Counted from the stretch's first letter, positions 45,951 through 54,380 are shown. The stretch: DNA of 64,000 bases from Conexibacter sp. DBS9H8 (GCF_023330685.1 NZ_CP097128.1:682001-746000), one strand, 5' to 3'. Notes: generated by a model from the sequence alone, not told the origin. A program made the numbers and translations.

Positions 45951-47678
45951 CTACTTGTTGCGGCCGAAGACTTCGTGCAAAACGGTCTGCATCTCTCCGA
46001 GCGTCGCGCCGATCTGGGCGGCGTCGACCAGCGCAGCGGTGACCGACCCGATTTCGCGGCCCTCCTGGATCGCGTGGCCGGCCCTGCGCAGCTTCTCCAG
46101 CGCCGCGCTCGTCGCCGCGTTGTCGCGCTCGGTTCGGTGGCGGGCCAGATCCTCGAGCGCCAGACGAGCGGCCTCGGGGTCCGGCTGGAAGACACGGACT
46201 TTTGGCTCCTCATCCACGACGTGGGTGTTGACGCCGACCATCGGCCGGGCGCCTGACTCAACCTCTTGGCGCCAACGGTAGGCCGAGCGGGCAACCTGCT
46301 CGGTCATCCAGCCGGACTCGATGCACTCGATCAGGCCGCCGCGCTCATCGATCTCATCAATCACCGCCATCGCTGCCCGTTCCACCTCATCGGTCAGTCT
46401 CTCGAGGTAAAAGGACCCACCGAGGGGGTCGGTGACCTTGGTGACGCCAGTCTCCTCGGCGAGGATCTGGCTCGTTCTGAGAGAGAGGGTCACCGCCTCC
46501 TCGGTGGGGATCCCCAACGCCTCGTCATAGGCGTTGATCGTCATGCCGTTGACGCCGCTCAGTACGGCGGACATCGCGCCGTAGGCGTTACGCATGAGGT
46601 TGTTCAGCGGCTGCTGCACGGTCAACAGTGAGCCAGCGGTTTGGGCGTGGATGCGCGCCTGGAGCGAGCCCACTTTCACACAGGCGAAACGGTCGCGGTT
46701 CACCTTCGCATACATCCGCCGCAACGCTCGCGTCTTGGCGATGTCCTCGAAGAAGTCCTCGCCGTAGCGTACGTGGAAGCCGTACCGGGGAACGACGGTG
46801 TCGAGATCGATCCCAAGGGAGCGGCACTCCTCATTCAGCGCGATGATCGTCGCAATCGAGAAGGCGACCGCCTGGACGTGATTGGCGCCGGCCTCACAGA
46901 TGTTGTGCTCGCTAACGGTCAACGTGTTGAAGCGCGGCGCGACGCCAGCGCAGTAGACGGCGATGTCGGCACACAGACGGTAACTGCCGCGCGGTGAGAA
47001 GTTGATGCCGCCGCAATGACCGAAGAAGTCCCAGATATAGTTGGTGATGTTGCCGCCCAGCTTGGTGAGATCGAATCCCCGGTTGCGGGCAGCCGCCAGA
47101 TACAGCGCGAGGATGCCGGGCGAGCCGGCGTTGCAGACCATCGACACGTGTGTGGCCGTGAGGTCCTTGCCATCGAACAGCGTCTCGAAGTCCGACATCT
47201 TCGAGATGGACACGCCGGTGTCGCCGATGGCGCCCTGTACGCCCGGGAAGTCCGGATCGATGCCCATCGAGGTGGGCATGTCAAAGATGATGTTGTAGGC
47301 CTCGCCACCGAAGTAGCCGCGGGCGCCGCCCTCCTCCTTGAGTAGGTCCATGCGTTCGCGCAGTTGGCTCGCCACGCCGTAGCCGATGATCTGCAGATCC
47401 ATCCACGGCTGGTACTGGTAGTGGACTGGGTAGAGGTTGCGGTCGTAGGGGAACTGGCCCGGCATGACCAGCTCCTCAACAGGCTTGGCGGCTAGGTCCT
47501 GGGGACCGTAGGCGGGTTGGACCACAACGCCTGATCGGTTGGTTGATTCGAAGGTGGCTTCGCCATAGCGCTTGTGGCGGGCATCGAGCCAGCGCTCGGC
47601 CGCGGAGTCCACAACTGCGGCGGCCGTGTCGGACAGCCAGCGCTTGATCCTCGGGGCGTCGTTGGTGCCTGTGAGCAT
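45951..47678 (-). CDS. Adenosylcobalamin-dependent acyl-CoA mutase, large subunit (divergent)
   Basis: 575 residues from ATG 47678, the usual size of IcmA/HcmA. Family blocks: FDMPTSMGIDPD, GDTGVSISKMSDFETLF, SMVCNAGSPGILALY, CEAGANHVQAVAFSIA, RIHAQTAGSLLTVQQPLNN and TDPLGGSFYLERLTDE. By eye against methylmalonyl-CoA mutase, Tyr89 aligns with Ile97 (as in 2-hydroxyisobutyryl-CoA mutase), Gln197 with Thr212, Arg207 with Cys222, and Tyr243-His244 with His258-Asn259. It should therefore not take methylmalonyl-CoA. First gene of the mutase operon (mutase, B12 subunit, MeaB-SDR, MDR). Substrate unknown. Confidence 0.92.
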   Translation of the reverse strand: MLTGTNDAPRIKRWLSDTAAAVVDSAAERWLDARHKRYGEATFESTNRSGVVVQPAYGPQDLAAKPVEELVMPGQFPYDRNLYPVHYQYQPWMDLQIIGYGVASQLRERMDLLKEEGGARGYFGGEAYNIIFDMPTSMGIDPDFPGVQGAIGDTGVSISKMSDFETLFDGKDLTATHVSMVCNAGSPGILALYLAAARNRGFDLTKLGGNITNYIWDFFGHCGGINFSPRGSYRLCADIAVYCAGVAPRFNTLTVSEHNICEAGANHVQAVAFSIATIIALNEECRSLGIDLDTVVPRYGFHVRYGEDFFEDIAKTRALRRMYAKVNRDRFACVKVGSLQARIHAQTAGSLLTVQQPLNNLMRNAYGAMSAVLSGVNGMTINAYDEALGIPTEEAVTLSLRTSQILAEETGVTKVTDPLGGSFYLERLTDEVERAAMAVIDEIDERGGLIECIESGWMTEQVARSAYRWRQEVESGARPMVGVNTHVVDEEPKVRVFQPDPEAARLALEDLARHRTERDNAATSAALEKLRRAGHAIQEGREIGSVTAALVDAAQIGATLGEMQTVLHEVFGRNK

Positions 47679-48016
47679 CGTGCGCTAACGGTAGGCATCG
47701 GGCTGCTCGCTCGACACTGGCGATTCAGCTAGTTGCCCGATGCACTGATCGCCCGTTGACAGGAGGTCTTGGCCCGCTTCACGCTTCGATCCCTGCATGC
47801 ACGCCGCCCCCAGCTCGGGGATGACGCGAAAAGGTATGGCGGAATATGGGGAATGGTCTCGCAAGGGAGCAGCTCAGTTACGGTGCGGCTCCGTTCGTGG
47901 GCAGTTCATGGACAGTTCAAAACTGGAATGGCAGCGTCGTTGTGTGATCTGCAGGAATCGACCGTGGGCTCGGCACATTCAGCACGGCAACCAACGCGCG
48001 ACTTCAGGGTCGATCC
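47679..48016. other. Non-coding right end of the island
   Basis: 338 bases upstream of the mutase operon. It holds that operon's promoter and a relatively AT-richer stretch (about 47820-47990). Reading frames here show no recognisable protein; I looked for integrase C-termini on both strands and saw none. Confidence 0.5.
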
Positions 48017-48056
48017 TTTACCCCGAGCATGTCGGCGGTTCGAGCCGTCGTCGCCA
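48017..48056 (+). repeat. Degenerate copy of tRNA-Val 3' half (attR-like)
   Basis: Aligns with 10813-10854 of the tRNA-Val gene with three substitutions and two single-base deletions; 16 bases in a row (ATGTCGGCGGTTCGAG, 48029-48044) are identical. It carries the anticodon-loop 3' side, variable loop, T arm and acceptor strand but no 5' half, so it is not a tRNA. Same orientation as the tRNA, as expected for a direct-repeat attachment site. Confidence 0.8.
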
Positions 48057-48254
48057 GGTCGTCGGAATGGTCACCGACGCAAATGGCGATCTCTCAGCTT
48101 CGGCTGTGCGTTGAGCGCGTCTGAGGGAGTCTCGGCACGAGTGAGCAGCGGCGGTGACCGGCCGTGGAGAAGACCGCGACTGACCACAACCGCGCAGGTC
48201 ACGCGAAGCAACGACGCTGCCAGGTCGCGCGTGGGTGGGCGATGCCGTCGGCGC

Positions 48255-49037
48255 TCATGCCCCCGGTCCGCGGGCGCGCAGCCAGCCGGTGAAGTCCCGG
48301 GCGACGATCCGCTCGTCATGCACCCCCGCGGCGGCGGGAGACGCCAGCCAGACGATCGGTTCTCCCATCACCGACGGGTCCAGCAGCCGGGCACGCAGAT
48401 CCTCGCTGAGGTCGTCGGGCACCATGCCGGTCGCCGTCGCACCCCCGGGAAGGAGGAGGTTGGCTCTCACCGGGGTCCCCGCCAGGTCGGCGGCCATCAC
48501 CCGGGCGAACGCCTCGACGGCCGCCCCGGACGGGCCGTAGGGGACAAAGCCACGGCGGGTCATCGTCGACTCGTTCATGGAGACGGTCACGACCCGACCA
48601 CCACCGGCCGTGAGCATCCGCGGCACGACGGTGCGGCTGACCAGGAACGTTCCGCTCACCTTCGTGTCGAGCACGTCGCGAAAGCCGGTGTCGGTGACCG
48701 TCCAGAACGGCTGCGGGTCGGTCATGAACTGTGGATTCACCGTCCGCATCCCGATCCCGGCGTTGTTGACCAGCAGATCGAGGCCCCCGAACGCCCCATA
48801 CACCGCATCGACGCCCGCCGCGACCGCCCTGGCGTCCCGCACGTCGAAGGCGACAGCCAGCGCGTTGGCCCCCACCTCGTCAGCCGCCGCGCGGGCTCGG
48901 TCCTCGCTCCGGCTCGACACGGCCACGCGCGCACCCGCATCCGCCAGGGCCCGCGCCATCGCACGCCCGATCCCGCTCGACGCGCCGGTCACGAGGGCGC
49001 GCACGCCCCGGAGGCGTTCATCCACGATCGTCGTCAT
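48255..49037 (-). CDS. Short-chain dehydrogenase-like protein lacking catalytic Lys
   Basis: 260 residues from ATG 49037; the longer frame adds a non-homologous leader. TGASSGIG and NNAGIG are normal and a Ser lies in TVSMNES, but the catalytic YxxxK reads YGPSG, Gly replacing Lys. Residue use is back to the very GC-rich flank type, so it belongs to the core chromosome. Either the enzyme uses another residue or it is a non-catalytic binder. Divergent from the thioesterase gene at 49169. Confidence 0.82.
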   Translation of the reverse strand: MTTIVDERLRGVRALVTGASSGIGRAMARALADAGARVAVSSRSEDRARAAADEVGANALAVAFDVRDARAVAAGVDAVYGAFGGLDLLVNNAGIGMRTVNPQFMTDPQPFWTVTDTGFRDVLDTKVSGTFLVSRTVVPRMLTAGGGRVVTVSMNESTMTRRGFVPYGPSGAAVEAFARVMAADLAGTPVRANLLLPGGATATGMVPDDLSEDLRARLLDPSVMGEPIVWLASPAAAGVHDERIVARDFTGWLRARGPGA

Positions 49038-49168
49038 CCATCTCTTATAGCCGGAACCCCCAACCAGCCGAAACCCCCATCCCGTCCACGGCCGGCCGTT
49101 CGCGGATACCGCGAGGCGGCGCCTCTGTCGGTGCTCGATCACCTCGACCCTTTAGATTCCGCGCTGTC

Positions 49169-49954
49169 GTGAACTCGAGTGCGCAAGAGGACTTCACTCC
49201 CCCGACCCCGGGAGGCCGCGTGTTCGCCCAGATGATGCGGCCGGGGCTTGCCGACTGTGCCCCCGACGGCCGCATGCGCCTCGACGCGATCGCCCGCTGG
49301 TGTCAGGACATCGCCTACGCCGATGTTGCCGACGCCATGCTCGCTGACCGGGCCTTCTGGATCCTGCGGCGCACCCGGATCCGGGTGCGGCGCTTCCCGA
49401 TCATCAACGAGCCGCGGCTCGTGCAGACCTTCTGCAGCGGGGTCGGGAAGCTCGTCGCGGAGCGGCGGACGGTGATCGGACCCGCCGAGGACCCCGACCG
49501 CCATGACGTCGACACGGTCTCCCTGTGGGTCCACTTGGACCCGGTTAGTCGCCGGCCCTCGAACGTCACCGTGGAGGAGCTTGCCACCTACACGACCCCC
49601 GCCTCCCGCCAGCGGCGGGTCTCACACCGCCTCCGCCACCGCCACCCCGCCCCGGAGGCGTGCGGCCATCTGTTCGACTGGCGGTTCCGCCGGGTCGATA
49701 CCGACATGGCCGACCATGTCAACAACGCCGCCTACTGGGAGCCGGTGGAGGAGGAGCTCCTCGGTGCCGCCGAGTTCGGCGGCACCGGCGCCGCCGACGG
49801 CCTGGACGCGGAGCTCGAGTTCCGGGACGGCGCCCAGCCGGGTCCGGTCCGCTACCTCGGCGCCGGTGAGCGGTTGCGGATGATCGTCGACCCCCACGAT
49901 GGACTGCTCGCGACGATCACCCTCACCCGAGCCGGGATCGGGGCCCCGGCGTGA
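49169..49954 (+). CDS. Acyl-ACP thioesterase-like (double hotdog)
   Basis: 261 residues from GTG 49169. Two hotdog halves: the first with RLDAIARWCQDIAYADVADA and WILRRTRIRVRRFPI, the second with DWRFRRVDTDMADHVNNAAY, the DxxxHVNN helix motif of FatA/FatB-type thioesterases. Likely releases a fatty acyl chain from ACP or CoA. Overlaps the MFS gene by 4 nt (GTGA). Confidence 0.82.
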   Translation: MNSSAQEDFTPPTPGGRVFAQMMRPGLADCAPDGRMRLDAIARWCQDIAYADVADAMLADRAFWILRRTRIRVRRFPIINEPRLVQTFCSGVGKLVAERRTVIGPAEDPDRHDVDTVSLWVHLDPVSRRPSNVTVEELATYTTPASRQRRVSHRLRHRHPAPEACGHLFDWRFRRVDTDMADHVNNAAYWEPVEEELLGAAEFGGTGAADGLDAELEFRDGAQPGPVRYLGAGERLRMIVDPHDGLLATITLTRAGIGAPA

Positions 49955-51135
49955 GGCGCCGCTCGGGGTGGGCGGTCGTGATCGCCTACGCGCTTGTCGT
50001 CGCGGTCACCCAGATGCTGTGGCTCACCTTCGCGCCGATCGACACGGACGTCGCCCGTGACTTCCACACCTCCCAGGCGGCCGTCGGCTGGCTCGCCAAC
50101 GTCTTCCCGCTCCTCTACGTCCTCCTGGCGCTGCCCGCCGGGCTCGCCCTCGACCGCTGGTTCCGCGGCAGCCTGCTCACCGGGGCGGGACTCACCGCCC
50201 TCGGCGGGCTGCTCCGGCTCGTCCACCAGGACTACGCGTGGGCGCTCGCCGGGCAGCTGCTCGTCGCCGTCGCCCAGCCGCTCGTTCTCAACGCGCTCAC
50301 CAAGACCGCCACCGGATATCTGCCCGCCCGCCAGCGGCCGGCTGGGATCGCCACCGGATCGGCCGGCCAGTTCATCGGCTCGATCGTCGCGCTCGCGATG
50401 GGGCCGCTGCTGGAGGGACGCCACCACCTCGGCCTGCTGCTGCCCGTCCAGGCGGCGATCGGCGTCATCGCCTTCCTCATCCTCGCCGGTGTCCTCGCGC
50501 GTCACGCGCCCGCGGAGGACGGTCCTCCGGCGGCGATCGGCGTCGCCGAGCTACGAGCAGTCTGGGCGGTCCCGCTGTCCAAGACCCTCGCCCGGCTCGC
50601 CTTCGTCGGCGTCGGCGTGTTCGTCGCCCTCTCCACCTACCTACAGCCGATCCTCCATCACAACCACATCTCCTCCACGAGCGCCGGCCTGATGCTCGCC
50701 GGCATGCTCGCCGCCGGCATCATCGGCTGTGGCGCGTTCCCGCCGCCGGTCGCCCGCCGGGACGCCGCCCGCCGCTACCTCATCTTCGCCGTCAGCTGGG
50801 TGAGCCTCTGCTGCGTCCTGCTGGCGCTCGCCCACGCCTCCGTGCTCGCCGACTTCATCCTCGTGCCGGCGCTCGGCCTGATCCTGCTCGCCGCGCTCCC
50901 GGTGATGCTCGAGCTGATCGAACGGGACCTCGGGGCCGCCGGCGGGGTCGCCACGGGCATCCTCCTGCTCGCCGGCAACGCGGGCGGGCTCGTTGTCGCC
51001 GTCATCGTCAGCCTCGTCACGGGCACCGCCTGGATCGCCTTCCTCATCCTCGCCCTCGTCGCCCTCTTCGGCGTCGTCCCCGCCCGTCGGGTCGCCGGCC
51101 CCGCGCCGACCGTGCCGGCCCCTCAGCCCGTATAG
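49951..51135 (+). CDS. Major facilitator superfamily transporter
   Basis: 394 residues from GTG 49951. About twelve hydrophobic helices; MFS landmarks include the loop 2-3 region LALDRWFRGSLLTGAGLTAL and repeated glycine-rich helices. N-half helices AYALVVAVTQMLWLTFAPI and VGWLANVFPLLYVLLALPAG resemble the CynX/NimT-like branch. Substrate and direction unknown. Translationally coupled to the thioesterase. Confidence 0.88.
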   Translation: MRRRSGWAVVIAYALVVAVTQMLWLTFAPIDTDVARDFHTSQAAVGWLANVFPLLYVLLALPAGLALDRWFRGSLLTGAGLTALGGLLRLVHQDYAWALAGQLLVAVAQPLVLNALTKTATGYLPARQRPAGIATGSAGQFIGSIVALAMGPLLEGRHHLGLLLPVQAAIGVIAFLILAGVLARHAPAEDGPPAAIGVAELRAVWAVPLSKTLARLAFVGVGVFVALSTYLQPILHHNHISSTSAGLMLAGMLAAGIIGCGAFPPPVARRDAARRYLIFAVSWVSLCCVLLALAHASVLADFILVPALGLILLAALPVMLELIERDLGAAGGVATGILLLAGNAGGLVVAVIVSLVTGTAWIAFLILALVALFGVVPARRVAGPAPTVPAPQPV

Positions 51136-51231
51136 GAACGTCACCGCGAACTTTGGCCCATTGGCCAACCCGGCCAGGATGCCGATACGTCAAGATAGGT
51201 ACAGAAGTTCTCGCGACACAGGGAGGCCCTG

Positions 51232-51525
51232 ATGAGCCCCGAACGTTCATACGCATACCGCCGAGTGCTGGAGACCCTCCAGGAACTCGGGCCGAGCAAG
51301 CTCCAGCACGCCGAGCAGGAACAGATCCGCGTCGCCGCGGACAGCCTCCTCTTCTGCGGAGAGCTCGCCGGGGACCTGGCCGCCCAGGAGGCGCTGATCG
51401 ACTCGCGCCTGCTCTGTGACCGGCTCTGTGAGTCCGGCCGCTGGGAGCAGGTCACCGCCGATCGCCTCGCCGAGGACATCCGCGCCTGTGGCCCCGAACC
51501 GGTGCGAGAGCCTGTCGCCGCCTGA
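51232..51525 (+). CDS. 97-aa hypothetical protein
   Basis: ATG 51232 with GGGAGG about 8 nt upstream. Highly helical, charged product (YAYRRVLETLQELGPSKLQH, RVAADSLLFCGELAGDLAAQ, LCDRLCESGRWE) with three cysteines, no signal and no membrane segment. Codon use matches the surrounding core genes, supporting a real gene. No family recognised; could be a small regulatory or scaffold protein. Confidence 0.72.
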   Translation: MSPERSYAYRRVLETLQELGPSKLQHAEQEQIRVAADSLLFCGELAGDLAAQEALIDSRLLCDRLCESGRWEQVTADRLAEDIRACGPEPVREPVAA

Positions 51526-51537
51526 GGCGACCGTCGG

Positions 51538-52506
51538 TCAGGACGCAAGGAGAGCGCGCAACTCGGCCCGGTCGGTCGCCGTCGGCACCCATGTGGCCGC
51601 GGCGGCGTTGGCGCGCACCTGATCGGAGCTCGTCGCTCCGGCGATCACCGACCCGACGGCCGGGTGAAGCGCCAACGCCCCGATCGCCACCTGGACGACG
51701 GAGAGGCCGCGGTCAGCCGCGTAACGCTCGAGCGCCTCGATCACATCCCACTCGGCCGCGGTGGCCAGGTCGCCCCCGCCGCTCAGGCGACCGGCGGCGG
51801 GCTGGGCGCCGCTCCGGCGGTACTTGCCGGTGAGCAGGCCCGAGGCGAGCGGGAAGTACGGGATGAAGCTGACCCCCAGCTCGGCGCACGCGGCGAGGGT
51901 CCCGTCCTCCTCGGCGCCGCGGCGCAGCAGGCTGTACTCGTTCTGGAGGGCGCAGAAGGGAGTCAGCCCGTGCTGCGCGGCGACGGTGGCCGCCTCCCGC
52001 AGTTGGGCGGCGGTGACGTTCGAGGCGCCGATCGCCCGCACCGTCCCGGTCCGGACGAGCTCGTCGAGGGCCTCGAGCGTCTCCCGGATCGGAGTCACCC
52101 CGTCAGGCCGGTGATACCAGTACAGGTCGATCACGTCGGTGCGCAGGCGTCGCAGCGACGCCTCGACGGCCCGGCGGATGTAGGCGGCACTCCCGCGCGG
52201 GCCCGGGTCGCCGTCCTGCATGTCCCCACCGAACTTGGTCGCCAGCACAACCTGATCGCGTCGGCCGGCGAGGACCTCGCCGAGGAACTCCTCCGAGCGG
52301 CCCGGGCCCGGCCGGCTTGCCCCGCCGAAGTGACGGCCGTACACGTCGGCGGTGTCGATGAAGGTGATTCCGGCCTCCAGTGCGGCGTCGATCACCGCCC
52401 GGGTCGCCTCGAGGTCGAGGCGACCCCCGAAGTTGTTGGCACCCAACCCGACGATCGTGGTGGTGAGCCCGCTGGACCCCAACGGACGGCTCGGCAGTTC
52501 ATTCAT
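51538..52506 (-). CDS. Aldo/keto reductase
   Basis: 322 residues from ATG 52506 (ATG 52515 also possible). NADPH-dependent (beta/alpha)8 fold with the full tetrad: Asp and Tyr in FIDTADVYGRHFGG, Lys in VLATKFGGDM, His in LYWYHRPDG. Cofactor-end motifs GASNVTAAQL and IAGATSSDQVRANA are present. Resembles the general oxidoreductase YajO/Tas-type branch acting on aldehydes or ketones. Confidence 0.92.
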   Translation of the reverse strand: MNELPSRPLGSSGLTTTIVGLGANNFGGRLDLEATRAVIDAALEAGITFIDTADVYGRHFGGASRPGPGRSEEFLGEVLAGRRDQVVLATKFGGDMQDGDPGPRGSAAYIRRAVEASLRRLRTDVIDLYWYHRPDGVTPIRETLEALDELVRTGTVRAIGASNVTAAQLREAATVAAQHGLTPFCALQNEYSLLRRGAEEDGTLAACAELGVSFIPYFPLASGLLTGKYRRSGAQPAAGRLSGGGDLATAAEWDVIEALERYAADRGLSVVQVAIGALALHPAVGSVIAGATSSDQVRANAAAATWVPTATDRAELRALLAS

Positions 52507-52561
52507 ACCGACCATCTTGCCCGGTCAGGCGGCCGGCGAGATCCCAGCCGACACATGCCGG

Positions 52562-52580
52562 CTGGGTGTCAGACACCCAG
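52562..52580. promoter_or_regulatory. 19-bp perfect palindrome
   Basis: CTGGGTGTC-A-GACACCCAG in the gap between the aldo/keto reductase start and the VapB remnant. Single-base centre makes a hairpin terminator unlikely; an operator (for example of the former VapB protein, which autoregulates) is more likely. Confidence 0.5.
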
Positions 52581-52607
52581 TGAGCGGCCGTACGCGAGGG
52601 GAAGACC

Positions 52608-52673
52608 TTGCCGATCCGGAATGTCCCCGACGAGGTCCACGCAACGCTGCGGATGCTCGCAGTGGCCGCAGAC
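52608..52673 (+). pseudogene. VapB/FitA-type antitoxin N-terminal remnant
   Basis: From TTG 52608 the frame reads IRNVPDEVHATLRMLAVAA after one or two residues, the ribbon-helix-helix start of VapB/FitA antitoxins (TIRNVPDEVHRALR). After about 22 residues the similarity ends and the frame runs into unrelated sequence to 52802. The usual 75-85 residue length and the toxin gene are missing. Confidence 0.55.
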
Positions 52674-52712
52674 CGTGGTTGGCACACTCACTCGGGCGGT
52701 TCCCCGCGCCCC

Positions 52713-54125
52713 TCAGCGGAGAGTCAACGTTTCCATCCGCTGAACGATCACTCCCCCCGGCAACCGGGCGCGGGCGACGACGCGCAGGCGACGGTCGCGT
52801 GATCGCGAGAGCCGACGCAGGCTCGCCGGCTTCAGGCGCACCGTGAGCGTGCGGGCGTGTCCCGCCGCCACGGAGAAGGGTGCGCTCGCCAGCACGACCG
52901 TCCTGGTCACTGCCACCGGGTGGTTGCGGCGGCGGACCTCCTGCCGAACACGCAGGGTGAGCGTGATCGTCCCGCGGCAGGCGCTGTTCCCGGTACAGGC
53001 GATCCGCAACGCTGCCCGACCTTGGCGGACGGGAACGGTTAGGTCGGGAAGCGACACCTTCGCCTCCGGAACGCGGGCGGTGCCGACGACGACGTCCCCA
53101 GCCCCGTCGGCGGCGAGGCACAGGTTCGGGTCAGGGCAGGACACGGCGGCGAGTCCAGAGTTTGGATCGATCATCTGGGCGACCCAGGGGCCGACGGTCG
53201 GATCCCGGCTGGAGACGGCGTCGCCGCTGGCGTTGACACCAACACACAGGTTCTCAGCCGGGCAGGTGATGCCGGTGAGGGGTGAGAACGGGTAGCTGCG
53301 GTCGATCGCGACCTGTTCGTGCCAGGCCTGCGGGCCGCCGGTGGGGTCTGTGGTGGCATAGGCGTTGCCGTTGCCGTCCACGGCGACGCAGAGATGTGAG
53401 TCCGCGCAGGAGACGCTCTGGGCGCTGAGAGCCGAGCTGGACCTCCAGGCGCTCGGTCCGCCGGTCGGATCGGTGGACGTCGCCACCCCGACTCCCACCG
53501 CCACACACAGTTCGGTGGTGGGGCAGGAGATACCGTCGAGCTGGTTGCCCTCGTTCACAGACGCCAGCTGCCAGATCCCGCCGGCGGCCGGATCGGTGCT
53601 GGTGAACACGTTGCCGGCGTCGTCCACCGCCGTGCACAGCGATGGGCTTGGACATGAGACGGACTGCAGGTTGGCCGCCGGTGTGCCTCCGGGCTCGATG
53701 GGTTCGATTGTGGTCGCGCTCCACGCGCCGGCTCCACCGGTCGGATCGGCCGAGCTGAACGCCTGGCCGGTGTTGGGATCGATCGCCACGCACAGCGTTG
53801 GCGTCGGGCAGGAGATACCCGCGAGATTGGTGCCGCCCAGGGGCGAGGTGATCTGAACCGTGTTCCAGGCTCCGCTGCCGCCCCGCGGGTCTGTGCTGGT
53901 GATGGCCTCGCCCGCCTCATCGACAGCGACGCACAGCGACGCCGTCGGGCAGGACATGCCCGTGAGCGGGCTCCCGTGGCCGATCGGCAACGGGCTCTGC
54001 CACGCCAGCGGAGAGGCTGAGGCGGGGCTCGCTCCAGCGCCGCCGACGACAATCACCGCCAGCCCGGCCGACAGAGCCATACGGAGCGCTCGCCGGGCTG
54101 ACCGGACCCCAATCAGATCCCGCAT
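52713..54125 (-). CDS. Secreted seven-repeat protein (probable beta-propeller)
   Basis: 470 residues from ATG 54125, which has GGAGGGG 6 nt upstream; an ATG 30 nt earlier lacks this. Signal peptide at about residues 15-40 ending ASPASA. Seven repeats of about 45-55 residues, each with the core SCPxxxLCVAVDxxGxAxxS and mostly DPxGGxxAW. Every repeat carries two cysteines five residues apart, likely a disulfide. Seven units suggest a seven-bladed propeller. The last 110 residues (from about 360) are a basic beta-sandwich-like tail with CTGNSAC. Exported, extracellular; function unknown. Confidence 0.85.
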   Translation of the reverse strand: MRDLIGVRSARRALRMALSAGLAVIVVGGAGASPASASPLAWQSPLPIGHGSPLTGMSCPTASLCVAVDEAGEAITSTDPRGGSGAWNTVQITSPLGGTNLAGISCPTPTLCVAIDPNTGQAFSSADPTGGAGAWSATTIEPIEPGGTPAANLQSVSCPSPSLCTAVDDAGNVFTSTDPAAGGIWQLASVNEGNQLDGISCPTTELCVAVGVGVATSTDPTGGPSAWRSSSALSAQSVSCADSHLCVAVDGNGNAYATTDPTGGPQAWHEQVAIDRSYPFSPLTGITCPAENLCVGVNASGDAVSSRDPTVGPWVAQMIDPNSGLAAVSCPDPNLCLAADGAGDVVVGTARVPEAKVSLPDLTVPVRQGRAALRIACTGNSACRGTITLTLRVRQEVRRRNHPVAVTRTVVLASAPFSVAAGHARTLTVRLKPASLRRLSRSRDRRLRVVARARLPGGVIVQRMETLTLR

Positions 54126-54380
54126 TCGACCCCTCCATGCCGCCCACAGCCGCAACCGGCGACGGGTCTCTGCCTGCGATTCTCAGTCATCGATTCAATC
54201 GTCCTCAACCTACTACGAACCGGCTCGTGGGGGCAGTTTTCCCGCGCATCTGCCGCGCGGGGGCGACCAAAGCCCGACCAATAGCCGATGGCATGGGGAT
54301 GCAAGCACGCTCGGGGGGTTGGACAGCGCGGGCCCGGAAACTTCCGCGGCTCGGGCGATCCGCGGCGTTCGCTCCGCCGC

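Larger units (their letters stand above)
10855..48056. mobile_element. Catabolic genomic island integrated at tRNA-Val
   Basis: About 37 kb bounded on the left by the tRNA-Val 3' end and on the right by a degenerate 40-nt copy of that end. The interior differs from both flanks in base composition (38 of 60 G+C at 13921-13980 against 46 of 60 at 9001-9060), uses more A/T-ending codons, and consists almost entirely of one functional class: acyl-CoA metabolism, its importer and its regulators. No integrase, transposase or conjugation gene remains, and both edges contain non-coding or broken sequence. I infer an old integrative element that has lost mobility. Exact edges are uncertain by some tens of bases. 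Confidence 0.72.

Noticed and set aside
48017-48056. Second tRNA-Val gene
   Set aside because: Only the 3' half is present, with substitutions and deletions; no D arm or 5' acceptor strand precedes it.
47769-49172. 467-codon + strand frame across the island's right edge
   Set aside because: Mostly antisense to the SDR at 48255; no integrase or other recognisable domain.
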